In this document: positions 1 through 6,340 of the stretch, in pieces
Numbering within the stretch: the stretch's first letter is position 1
Layout: every line of letters begins with the position of its first letter
NCBI GenBank assembly: GCA_017459315.1
Contig: JAFUDD010000002.1
Location: forward strand, 1-11,025
Origin: Clostridia bacterium
Lineage (GTDB): Bacteria > Bacillota_A > Clostridia > Christensenellales > CAG-138
Reading direction: 5' to 3'
Length of the DNA stretch: 11,025 bases
Translations under genes and position numbers: made by a program
Notes under the pieces: generated by a model
Databases searched by the model: none
What the model was told of the DNA's origin: nothing
What the model saw: the letters and a program-made list of their open reading frames with translations, nothing else

Positions 1-227
1 AGCGGCTCGGCATCGCGCAGGCGATCATGGAAAGCCGTTCGCTGCTGATTTTGGACGAGCCGATGAACGGTCTCGATAAGCACGGCGTCGCAGAGATGCG
101 TGCGCTGTTCAAAAGCCTTGCGACCGACGGGCGGACGATCCTGCTGGCGAGCCATAATATACAGGACATCGAAACGCTCTGCGACACGGTTTGCGAAATG
201 GACGCGGGCGTGATGACGATGCTGTAG
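1..227 (+). CDS. ABC transporter ATP-binding protein, C-terminal end (partial)
   Basis: This is the 3' end of an ABC transporter ATPase whose start lies before the window. The open frame runs from base 3 (first residues RLGIAQAIM, the helix that follows the LSGGQ signature) to a TAG at 225-227. Visible motifs are Walker B with its catalytic glutamate and D-loop (LLILDEPMNGLD) and the H-loop switch histidine (LLASHN). Walker A and the signature motif are outside the window. The tail after the H-loop is short (about 25 residues), with no extra C-terminal domain. The subunit would hydrolyse ATP at the inner face of the membrane to power a permease; the 'DEPMNGLD' form is common in drug/lantibiotic and Nat/CcmA-type exporters, but the substrate cannot be told. 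The ABC family is certain; the subfamily is a guess. Confidence 0.93.
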   Translation, partial: RLGIAQAIMESRSLLILDEPMNGLDKHGVAEMRALFKSLATDGRTILLASHNIQDIETLCDTVCEMDAGVMTML

Positions 228-347
228 GCATTGCCAATGATATTCGGCTTCGCCGAGTGATATTTGTCTGCGACAAATGATATTGCCCTGCGGGCAGTGA
301 TATTTGCCCCGATGGGGCAAGTTAAGGAAAATTCTCCTTCGGAGAAT
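227..347. repeat. Tandem array of mini-hairpins joined by TGATATT
   Basis: The 7-mer TGATATT occurs at 238-244, 258-264, 278-284 and 298-304, exactly 20 bp apart. Between copies lies a different short perfect inverted repeat each time: TCGGC/GCCGA (244-256, loop TTC), TTTGTC/GACAAA (263-277, loop TGC), TGCCC/GGGCA (284-296, loop TGC), TTGCCCC/GGGGCAA (304-320, loop GAT). A further one, ATTCTCC/GGAGAAT (331-347, loop TTC), follows after a diverged linker. A weak GGC/GCC pair (227-235) touches the stop codon of the ABC gene. Every loop is three bases and closed by C-G. The linker is conserved while the stems differ but remain paired, which suggests selection on structure. No T-tract follows, so it is not a set of ordinary terminators. 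Function unknown; it could shape mRNA ends or be a genome-wide dispersed repeat. Confidence 0.85.
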
Positions 348-438
348 CGAAACAGAATATCGCTGCGAAGCCATATAACTGCACCGCAGATGCAATACAA
401 CTTACAACATCCACCCGGCAGGGGAGAAGGGAAATACA
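348..438 (+). promoter_or_regulatory. Leader of the surface-protein gene with strong RBS
   Basis: This is the rest of the gap between the hairpin array and the surface-protein gene. A purine-rich ribosome site (AGGGGAGAAGGG, 420-431) sits seven bases before the ATG at 439 and fixes that start. A TATAAC at 374-379 resembles a -10 box, but no acceptable -35 lies 16-18 bp upstream, so the promoter call is weak. Nothing else was recognised here. Confidence 0.45.
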
Positions 439-2433
439 ATGAAACGCATTCTTGCATGGCTTTTGATTGCTTTGCTGTTGGCGACGCCGCTGCTGTCGCT
501 GGCCGACGGCGAGGACGGCACGGACGCAGCGCCGACGGAGACGCCGACCGAGCAGCCGACCGAAACGCCGAGCGCGACGCCCTCGGAAACGCCGAGCGCG
601 ACGCCCTCGGAAACGCCGAGCGCGACGCCGACAGCGACGCCATCGGAAACACCGACTGCGACGCCTTCGGAAACGCCGAGTACGGCGCCGACCGTAACGC
701 CCTCGGAACAGCCGACCGAGAAGCCGACGGAGACACCCACCGAGCAGCCGACCGAGCAGCCGACGACGGAACCGACCGCAACGCCGACGGCGGTGCCGAC
801 CATCGGGGAGGTGCTGTCCATCGACACGGCAACGGTCTACGACGGCATGGCCAAGTCCTACGGGCAGGGGTATGTGCCGACGGTGTCCGGCAACACGGCG
901 ACGGTGATCCTGCCGCTTGTGGGCGATACGCTCGGGCAGAAGATCCGCGTCACACCGGAGCTGTCCCCGGATGGACCGTACATTCTCGGCAATTACCAGT
1001 TCGACGTCAGCAAATCGACCGTCACGGCGACGGACAAAAAGACGCATGAAGTATTCTTGATCCGCCTCGATCTGCCGCTGTCCGGTTCGCGCAACAACGG
1101 CACCTATCCGATCCCGTTCACGGTCGAATACGTGACGCTCGACGGCACGCAGACGCAGCAGACGTTTACTGTGCAGCTGACGATCACGGACGGCAAGAAC
1201 CCGAACGCATCGAGCGGCGGGGGCGGCGGCTGGACGGTGGTGCGAAAGCCGGTGCTGCTGATCGAGCAGGGAACGGTATCGCCTGCCGAGGTGGCGGGCG
1301 GCGAGACGGTTGCGATACACGTTTCGGTACGCAATGTCGGCAACATCGACGCGGCCAACATCCGCATCGGCGTGTCGCCGGAGACGGATGTGCTGACGCT
1401 GACCGGCGATCTCAATGCGCAGTTCTTCCCGTTTCTCGGCGTGCAAAAGACCGCGGAGGCCGATTTTGCGCTGCTGACGGCGGTCGGCGCGCCGGAGGGC
1501 GAGTATGTCGCGGTGCTGCAGATCGAGTATGAGGATCGGTTCGGCGGCACATACAGCGAGGTCGGCCGCTATCGCATCCGCGTGACGCAGCCGAAGGTGG
1601 AGATTACGGCCATCGACTACGCCGAAACGGTCGGCGGCGGGCAGGACTTTGCCGTTTCGCTGACGCTGACCAATACCGGCGCGCGCGACGCGAGCGATAT
1701 CGCCGTGCAGTTTGTGCCGGGCGACGACGCGATCCGGCATAAAGGCGTGCAGGACACGGTCTATGTCGATTCGCTGGCAAAGGGCGAAAGCAAAACGGTT
1801 TCGTTCGATCTGCGCGCGCTGCCGAGCGCGTTTGAGGGCAAGCATGATTTCGGCTTTGCTCTTGGTTATCAGGAGCAGGGCAGCGGCGGCGCGTTTACGG
1901 GCGAGAGCCGGTATACGCTGCACGTACAGCAAAAGGCGCAGCTCGGCTATGACGACGTGCGCCTGCCCGAAAGCATGACAAGCGGCGAGAGCTTTTCGCA
2001 ACCGGTCTGCGTCTACAATACCGGCTTTACACCGATCTACAACGTGCGCTGCACGCTCGACTGCGACGGGCTGATCTGTTCCTCGGCATTCCTCGGCAAC
2101 CTCGACCCGCAGCAGAGCGCGGACAAGACGATGACCGTGTTTGTCACGACGCTGTCGAATACGCAGAAGTACGGCGATACCTACGGCAGCTTCACGATCA
2201 GCTATGAGGACGCGGACGGGCAGCAGTACAGCGAATACCTGTCGGTCAAAATGGCGATCAAGGAGCCGGTCAAGCAGACCGACGAGGAAAAGGAGCGCGA
2301 GCGGCAGAAGGTGGAGGAGCAAAACCTGCTGTCGCAATGGTGGGTATCGGTGCTGATCGGCATTGCGGTGATCTGCATTTTGATCGCGGTGCTCGTGATC
2401 TCGCGGTTTGCAAGGATGCTGCGGATGAAATGA
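439..2433 (+). CDS. Membrane-anchored surface protein with Thr/Pro repeat stalk and CARDB-like domains
   Basis: A 664-residue exported protein. Residues 1-22 are a signal peptide (MKR, hydrophobic core, SLADG). Residues 32-121 are a low-complexity TPSATPSE/TPTEQP repeat, like a cell-wall-spanning or glycosylated stalk. Residues 122-254 form a beta-rich domain, followed by a Ser/Gly linker (about 257-264). Three consecutive immunoglobulin-like segments follow (about 265-390, 391-510, 510-612), with the pattern 'G..V.I.V.V.N.G..DA.NI' typical of CARDB/COG1361 S-layer-type domains. Four cysteines (PVCVYN, VRCTLDC, LICSS) lie only in the third segment, allowing two disulfides or a metal site. A charged stretch (DEEKERERQ) precedes one transmembrane helix (about 636-657) and a basic tail, so the bulk is outside the cell. 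The ligand is unknown. Proteins of this layout are often found beside ABC exporters in Firmicutes, as here, but cotranscription is unproven. There is no LPXTG motif. Confidence 0.88.
   Translation: MKRILAWLLIALLLATPLLSLADGEDGTDAAPTETPTEQPTETPSATPSETPSATPSETPSATPTATPSETPTATPSETPSTAPTVTPSEQPTEKPTETPTEQPTEQPTTEPTATPTAVPTIGEVLSIDTATVYDGMAKSYGQGYVPTVSGNTATVILPLVGDTLGQKIRVTPELSPDGPYILGNYQFDVSKSTVTATDKKTHEVFLIRLDLPLSGSRNNGTYPIPFTVEYVTLDGTQTQQTFTVQLTITDGKNPNASSGGGGGWTVVRKPVLLIEQGTVSPAEVAGGETVAIHVSVRNVGNIDAANIRIGVSPETDVLTLTGDLNAQFFPFLGVQKTAEADFALLTAVGAPEGEYVAVLQIEYEDRFGGTYSEVGRYRIRVTQPKVEITAIDYAETVGGGQDFAVSLTLTNTGARDASDIAVQFVPGDDAIRHKGVQDTVYVDSLAKGESKTVSFDLRALPSAFEGKHDFGFALGYQEQGSGGAFTGESRYTLHVQQKAQLGYDDVRLPESMTSGESFSQPVCVYNTGFTPIYNVRCTLDCDGLICSSAFLGNLDPQQSADKTMTVFVTTLSNTQKYGDTYGSFTISYEDADGQQYSEYLSVKMAIKEPVKQTDEEKERERQKVEEQNLLSQWWVSVLIGIAVICILIAVLVISRFARMLRMK
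532..801 (+). repeat. Intragenic tandem repeats encoding the Thr/Pro stalk
   Basis: This coding repeat gives residues 32-121 of the surface protein. At DNA level there are two perfect adjacent 24-bp copies (565-588 and 589-612, encoding TPSATPSE) and a third that matches for 17 bases from 613. Diverged copies continue to about 801 (TPTATPSE, STAPTVTPSE, TPTEQPTEQP). Perfect copies beside diverged ones point to recent slippage or unequal recombination, so repeat number may vary between strains. Confidence 0.9.
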
Positions 2434-2520
2434 ACTGTCGAAAAAGCGGGCAACGCCGCGCATAAAAGAACGGCGCTGCGGCCATACTATGCGCAGAACG
2501 ATGAAAGAGGTGACAGAGAT

Positions 2521-2673
2521 ATGAAACCGTTGGCAATGGGCCTCGGCATGGTCGCCGGCGCGGCGCTCGCCGTGACCGCCATCACGACCGTCTATCCCGA
2601 TGTCCCGCGGCGCATGAAGCGCGACGGGAAGCGCGTTCTGCACATGGGCAAGCGCATGTGGAACGCATTTTAA
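2521..2673 (+). CDS. Small hypothetical single-span membrane protein (50 aa)
   Basis: A short frame from ATG 2521 to TAA 2671-2673 with a good ribosome site (AGAGGTG at about 2506-2512). Residues 4-26 are Gly/Ala-rich and hydrophobic (MGLGMVAGAALAVTAI), fitting one membrane helix. The remainder is strongly basic (RRMKRDGKRVLHMGKRMWNAF) and would sit in the cytoplasm or against the membrane. It begins 87 bases after the surface-protein gene with no clear terminator between, and ends just before a good terminator, so it may be the last gene of that transcript. Similar small Gly/Ala-helix proteins with basic tails are common and uncharacterised in Clostridia. I do not recognise a named family. 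Confidence 0.65.
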   Translation: MKPLAMGLGMVAGAALAVTAITTVYPDVPRRMKRDGKRVLHMGKRMWNAF

Positions 2674-2692
2674 GCGGCGTTTGCCGCAAACG

Positions 2693-2726
2693 AAAACGAC
2701 TGCCGCGTATCAGCAGTCGTTTTTTT
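2693..2726. terminator. Bidirectional rho-independent terminator
   Basis: The inverted repeat AAAACGACTGC (2693-2703) and GCAGTCGTTTT (2713-2723) makes an 11-bp stem with a 9-base loop, followed by a T-run to 2726. It ends the plus-strand 50-aa gene. Read on the minus strand, the same stem ends in TTTTCGTTT and lies about 25 bases past the stop of the PatB/MalY-type gene, so it can terminate both converging transcripts. Confidence 0.9.
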
Positions 2727-2750
2727 CTGTTACATTTGCAGCCGGCGGCT

Positions 2751-3914
2751 TTAGGCTTGATAGGTGCGCACGCCTTCGATCAGCCGCTGCAGCCCATCCA
2801 GAACCATCGCGCGCGGGCAGGCGACGTTCATGCGCAAAAAGCCCTGTCCGGCTTTGCCGTAGACCTCGCCCGCGGCAAGGTACAGCCCGGTCGAGGCCTC
2901 CAAATGGCGACAGAGCGCGCGGCTGTCCGGCGCGAGCTCGGAAACGTCGAGCCACAGAAGATAGGTCGCTTCGCCCGACACGACATGCACGGCGGGCAGC
3001 GATTTTTCGAGCGTTTCACATACGAGCGTGCGATTATCGAAAATGTATTCGCGCAGCGCGTCGAGCCACGGCGCGCCCTTTGTGAATGCGGCGACGGCGG
3101 CGGGCACGGCGAACGCATTCGGTTCTGCGACCTCGTCGGTGTTCAGCCCGCGCCATACCTTATGGCGCAGCACGGGATCCGGCACGGCGACCGCGGCGGT
3201 CTGCATCCCGGCCAAATTGAACGCCTTGGTCGGCGCGATGCAAGCGATCCCGACCGCGCGGCAGTCGTCCGACACGGACAGAAACGGAACATACCCTTTG
3301 CCGGGCGCCGTGAGATCACAATGGATCTCGTCCGAAATGACCGTGACATGGTGTTTGCGGCAGAGCGCCCCGATCCGCGCGAGCGTTTCGGCGTCCCAGA
3401 TTTTGCCGACCGGGTTGTGCGGGCTGCAGAGAATGAACAGCGTGGTTTGCGGGTCGCTGAGCTTGCGTTCAAAGTCCTCCCAGTTGATCGCATACGCGCC
3501 GTTTTCGTACAAAAGCGGACATTCGAGCGCGCGGCAGCCGTTGTTGAGCGTGCTGTTGAAAAAGATGTTGTAGACCGGCGTCAGAAGCAGCACGTTTTCG
3601 TTCGGCGTCGTCAGCTTGCGCACGATCGACGAGATCGCGGGCACGACGCCCGTGCAGAAGATCAGCCAGTCGCGCTTCATCGTAAAGCCGTGGCGCGTCC
3701 GCCACCAGCCGATGTACGCGTCGTACCATGCGGCGGGAATGTCACCGTAGCCGAACACGCCGTGATCGAGGCGGCTTTGCAGCGCGTCGAGAATTTCCGG
3801 CGCAGCGGGAAAGTCCATATCCGCGATCCACATCGGCAGCGCGCCCTCCGGCACGGCCCACTTCACCGCATCGTCCCGGCGGCGGTTCACCGGCGTATCA
3901 AAATCGTACCGCAT
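2751..3914 (-). CDS. PatB/MalY-family PLP-dependent C-S lyase (cystathionine beta-lyase-like aminotransferase)
   Basis: A 387-residue fold-type I PLP enzyme. The N-terminus MRYDFDTPVNRR and the motif LPMWIADMDF (27-35) are signatures of the MalY/PatB branch. Cofactor residues visible are N167 (SPHNPVG), D195 (SDEIHCD), the Schiff-base lysine K230 (APTKAFNLAG) and the carboxylate-binding arginine near residue 361 (FLRMN). The family cleaves the C-S bond of cystathionine or cysteine conjugates to a thiol, pyruvate and ammonia, serving methionine synthesis or sulfur release; the true substrate is not readable. The start is placed at the ATG at 3914 because it matches the family N-terminus. An ATG at 3932 would add six residues and overlap the upstream DUF3737 gene by 13 bases. 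Neither has a clear ribosome site, so translation is probably coupled to the upstream gene. A terminator lies just downstream. Confidence 0.93.
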   Translation of the reverse strand: MRYDFDTPVNRRRDDAVKWAVPEGALPMWIADMDFPAAPEILDALQSRLDHGVFGYGDIPAAWYDAYIGWWRTRHGFTMKRDWLIFCTGVVPAISSIVRKLTTPNENVLLLTPVYNIFFNSTLNNGCRALECPLLYENGAYAINWEDFERKLSDPQTTLFILCSPHNPVGKIWDAETLARIGALCRKHHVTVISDEIHCDLTAPGKGYVPFLSVSDDCRAVGIACIAPTKAFNLAGMQTAAVAVPDPVLRHKVWRGLNTDEVAEPNAFAVPAAVAAFTKGAPWLDALREYIFDNRTLVCETLEKSLPAVHVVSGEATYLLWLDVSELAPDSRALCRHLEASTGLYLAAGEVYGKAGQGFLRMNVACPRAMVLDGLQRLIEGVRTYQA

Positions 3915-3919
3915 AACCG

Positions 3920-4795
3920 TCAGCGCAGCCATTCCGGCCGGTCGGCGCGCACGTCGATCTGCTCCGCTTCGATCACGGTGCGCGTTGGATCGACCTTGTC
4001 GGCCTCCACGATCAGTTCCCCGATGCCCTTGACCGTGATTTTGCCGCCCGCAGGGTTCAGCACGCTGTCGATCTTCGTCGTGATCTCGGCGTCGGCGGTC
4101 GAATACTCGAACGCAAGCGTCGTGTGGACGAGCTTGCAGTTGACCATCTTAAGGTTCTCAACGTAGCACATGCCCTGCAGACTTTCGATCGTGCAGTTGA
4201 TCAGCGTCAGATTCTTTGCGTTCCAGCCGAGGTATTCGCCGGAAATGAACGAATCGTAGACCGTCACGTTCTCGCTGTTCCAGAACGCGTCCTTGGTCAA
4301 AAGGTACGCGTTGCGGATCACGGCGTTTTTCACGCCGTCGAACGAATAGTTGCCGTCGAGCCGCAGTCCGTCGATTTCGAGGTTTTCGCTGTTCATCAAA
4401 AAGTAATCGCCCTTGGCGGTGACATTGTGCATCGTCACGTCCGTGCAGCTCCAAAGCGTTTCGGCGGCGTTGGTGAACGTCACGTCGGTCAGCGTCAGCC
4501 CCTTGCAGCGGCGGAAGTTTTTCGGCGCCTGGATCATCGCGTTTTCGACGGTCAGGTTCTCCGTGTACCACACGCCCGCGCGCGCCATCTCGAACCAGGT
4601 GCAGTCCGTGGCGTGGATATCCTTGGCGTACCACAGCGGGTATTTCCAGCGGAACATGTCGCCCTTGAGGCACAGGCTGCGGCTTTCCTTTAGGGGAGAT
4701 TCGCCGTTTTCAAAGGTACAGTCGATGATTTCGGCATCGCGCACGGCAAAGAGCGCGCGCTCGCCGGTGAAGGTTTGTTGGGTGTAGGTTTTCAT
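3920..4795 (-). CDS. DUF3737 family right-handed beta-helix protein
   Basis: A 291-residue cytoplasmic protein (no signal peptide or membrane helix) built from repeated short beta turns, such as 'NLTVENAMI', 'GLTLTDVTF', 'NLTLINCTI', 'NLKMVNCKL', as in a right-handed parallel beta-helix. The start MKTYTQQTFTGERALF, the motif SLCLKGDMFRWKYPLWYAKDI and the cadence of CTW, SENLEI and SENVTVYDSFISGEYLGWNAKNL match DUF3737 (PF12541) as I know it. Function is unknown; some proteins with this fold bind or act on carbohydrates, but no catalytic residues can be assigned. A ribosome site GGAGAG sits five bases before the ATG. The gene overlaps or lies a few bases from the following C-S lyase gene, suggesting a functional pair. 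Confidence 0.88.
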   Translation of the reverse strand: MKTYTQQTFTGERALFAVRDAEIIDCTFENGESPLKESRSLCLKGDMFRWKYPLWYAKDIHATDCTWFEMARAGVWYTENLTVENAMIQAPKNFRRCKGLTLTDVTFTNAAETLWSCTDVTMHNVTAKGDYFLMNSENLEIDGLRLDGNYSFDGVKNAVIRNAYLLTKDAFWNSENVTVYDSFISGEYLGWNAKNLTLINCTIESLQGMCYVENLKMVNCKLVHTTLAFEYSTADAEITTKIDSVLNPAGGKITVKGIGELIVEADKVDPTRTVIEAEQIDVRADRPEWLR

Positions 4796-4827
4796 GTATT
4801 CTCTCCGTTTTTGTGATTTTCGGCAGG

Positions 4828-4863
4828 AAAACGACCCGTGAACAGCGTGAGCCGCGCGGGTCG
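4828..4863 (-). terminator. Hairpin terminator after the DtxR-type gene
   Basis: The minus strand has CGACCCG (4863-4857), an 18-base loop and CGGGTCG (4838-4832) followed by TTTT, 20 bases after the regulator's stop. Only about 32 bases then remain before the DUF3737 start and no promoter is evident in them. The hairpin may therefore be leaky, or act as an attenuator, with the DUF3737 genes partly read from upstream. Confidence 0.65.
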
Positions 4864-4883
4864 CAATAGGTTTGGTTATCGAG

Positions 4884-5255
4884 TCAGATGCTCTTTTTCA
4901 AAAGCCCGCGGATCGCGGAAAACGTTTCCTCGGAAATGTCGTGCTCGATCTTGCAGGCGTCCTCGCGCGCAATGTCGGCAGGCACGCCGATCTCCTCAAG
5001 GTATTCGGACAGAACCTTGTGCCGCGTATAGATGCGCTGCGCGATCGCCTCGCCCTTCTCGGTCAGAGTAATGCGGCCGTCCGGATCCATCAGAAGATAG
5101 CCGTTTTCGCGCAGACGCTTGACGGCATAGCTCACCGACGGCTTGGTGACGCCGAGCTTATCCGCTATATCGACCGAACGGATATAGCCGTGCTTTTCAC
5201 GCATCATCAGCATTGCTTCCAAATAGTCTTCCGCAGATTCCCGAATTGTCATCAT
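4884..5255 (-). CDS. DtxR/MntR-family metal-dependent transcriptional regulator (short form)
   Basis: A 123-residue repressor of the DtxR/MntR family. Residues about 8-65 form a winged helix (EDYLEAM, VDIADKLGVTKPSVSYAVKRL, wing GRITLTEKG). Residues 66-123 are the metal-binding dimerisation helices. Probable ligands are D10, E13, H79, C101, E104 and H105. D10/E13 resemble the MntR manganese site, whereas C101-E104-H105 (DACKIEH) matches the DtxR/IdeR iron site. There is no C-terminal SH3/FeoA domain. With Fe2+ or Mn2+ bound it would repress metal-uptake genes, but no transporter gene is in the window. The start at 5255 has GGGAG six bases upstream; a second ATG at 5252 is possible. Its promoter is at 5284-5312 and its terminator at 4828-4863, so it is likely a single-gene unit. 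Sites it binds were not identified. Confidence 0.9.
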   Translation of the reverse strand: MMTIRESAEDYLEAMLMMREKHGYIRSVDIADKLGVTKPSVSYAVKRLRENGYLLMDPDGRITLTEKGEAIAQRIYTRHKVLSEYLEEIGVPADIAREDACKIEHDISEETFSAIRGLLKKSI

Positions 5256-5283
5256 AAGCCGCTCCCGAATGTATTCTATGTAT

Positions 5284-5312
5284 ATCCTACCACAACACTT
5301 TGCTTTTGGCAA
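5284..5312 (-). promoter_or_regulatory. Sigma-A type promoter for the DtxR-type gene
   Basis: On the minus strand TTGCCA (5312-5307; five of six to TTGACA), a 17-bp spacer and TAGGAT (5289-5284; four of six to TATAAT) lie about 30 bp before the start at 5255. It sits immediately after the putative terminator of the CPBP operon, which supports its place. No classic DtxR or MntR box was seen over it. Confidence 0.6.
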
Positions 5313-5317
5313 GCGAT

Positions 5318-5347
5318 AAACGCCCGCTTCCTTCTCGAAACGGGCGT
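5318..5347 (-). terminator. Probable terminator of the SPFH-CPBP operon
   Basis: The minus strand reads ACGCCCG (5347-5341), a 14-base loop, CGGGCGT (5326-5320) and then TTTATC. It lies 36 bases past the stop of the second CPBP gene. The stem is GC-rich but the T-run is short, so efficiency is uncertain. Confidence 0.65.
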
Positions 5348-5383
5348 AAATTCACGGATTTGTCACGATTCTTTGCCGGGGGA

Positions 5384-6340
5384 TCATGCCTGCATTTCCG
5401 CTGCGGAATCGTTTTCCTGTGCCTTCGGCAGGCGCTTGCTCCACGTCGCCCAAAGCACGACAGCCGCAACGATGAACCCTACCATGCCGACAATGCCGGT
5501 GGACACGGGGCCAAGGAACGGGTCGCCGCCGTCGAACGTGAACAGCATCCCCAGCCCCGCGCAGCCGTTGATCATGCCGTGTCCGAAGATCGCCGGCCAT
5601 GCGGATCCCGTTTTCAGCGATACGTAGTCCAGCAGCGTTCCGGTCGTCACCGTAAACACGCACATCATGGCAATGCCGCCCCACGGCCAGCCGGGATAGC
5701 CCACGCCGTAGTTATGCCCGAGTGCGATGATCGGGGCGTGCCACAGTCCCCAGATCACGCCGGAAAGCAGCAGCATCGGCAGCGGCTTTAGGACCTTGTT
5801 CAGCTTCGGCACCAAATAGCCGCGCCAGCCCCATTCCTCCCCGAAGCACGCGACGGCGTTCAGCGCGGGCGCGATCAGCACCTCGGCAAATTGAACGATC
5901 AGCAAAGCCCAAAGCGGCATCGGCAGCGGCTGATCACCCGACAGGGACAGAATATAGCGCATGTTCGGATCGAACGTGTCCGGCCGGAGCAAAAACCACA
6001 GAACCGCGCCGAAGATCGTCAGCACGAGCGGGCCGAACCATGCAAACGCATAGATCGCCCAATGGCCCTTGAGGTTGGGCTTCAGGAAATGCTCGGTAAA
6101 GCCCTCCTTGGTGAGCAGCCGCGTTAAAAGCGCGCACAGCGCAGGAAAGAACATCTGCGCCGCGACCGCAAGCTGATAGAACAGCGCGACCTCTGCACCG
6201 CTTGTTTCCGTCAGGCGGGACAGCGGCACAAGCACAAGGAAGTCATACGCATACGTCAGCGCAAAGGTCAGCCCCAGAAAGACGCCGATGCGTTTCCATA
6301 CGGTATTGATTTCGTCACGGGATAAGAGACTCGCTTTCAT
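5384..6340 (-). CDS. CPBP family intramembrane glutamic endopeptidase (second of tandem pair)
   Basis: A 318-residue polytopic membrane protein with the three motifs of the CPBP (CAAX protease and bacteriocin-processing, Abi) family: EEWGWRGYL with E168, E169 and R173; GLWHAPI with H201; and FGHGMIN with H254 and N258. These residues form the active site of the Rce1-like glutamic protease fold. Several hydrophobic helices are visible (about 17-40, 52-74, 95-118, 141-163, 187-205, 221-240, and one near the C-terminus). Bacterial members act in bacteriocin self-immunity, peptide maturation or unknown membrane proteolysis; the substrate here is unknown. The start at 6340 has GGAGG nine bases upstream; a TTG at 6367 would be longer but lacks a ribosome site. 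The gene overlaps the preceding CPBP gene by 26 bases, so translation is probably coupled. Confidence 0.93.
   Translation of the reverse strand: MKASLLSRDEINTVWKRIGVFLGLTFALTYAYDFLVLVPLSRLTETSGAEVALFYQLAVAAQMFFPALCALLTRLLTKEGFTEHFLKPNLKGHWAIYAFAWFGPLVLTIFGAVLWFLLRPDTFDPNMRYILSLSGDQPLPMPLWALLIVQFAEVLIAPALNAVACFGEEWGWRGYLVPKLNKVLKPLPMLLLSGVIWGLWHAPIIALGHNYGVGYPGWPWGGIAMMCVFTVTTGTLLDYVSLKTGSAWPAIFGHGMINGCAGLGMLFTFDGGDPFLGPVSTGIVGMVGFIVAAVVLWATWSKRLPKAQENDSAAEMQA

Noticed and set aside
238..304. Possible CRISPR array from the 20-bp periodic repeats
   Set aside because: The constant part is only seven bases, the intervals are 13 bases and each is a palindrome; CRISPR repeats are longer and spacers are not self-complementary.
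402..827. Minus-strand frame with repeated VGVSVG/EGVALG residues
   Set aside because: This is the antisense reading of the Thr/Pro repeat stalk; the periodicity comes from the plus-strand coding repeat.
322..2643. 773-codon open frame on the minus strand
   Set aside because: It lies opposite the surface-protein gene, is rich in Arg/His/Asp as expected from antisense of GC-rich codons, has no ribosome site or domain, and crosses two well-supported plus-strand genes.
2658..4166. 502-codon plus-strand open frame
   Set aside because: It is antisense to the C-S lyase and DUF3737 genes, both with clear family motifs, and its composition is the typical Arg/Ala/His shadow.
5256..5383. Riboswitch upstream of the DtxR-type gene
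   Set aside because: The leader between promoter and start codon is only about 20-30 bases, too short for any aptamer; the hairpin there belongs to the preceding operon's terminator.
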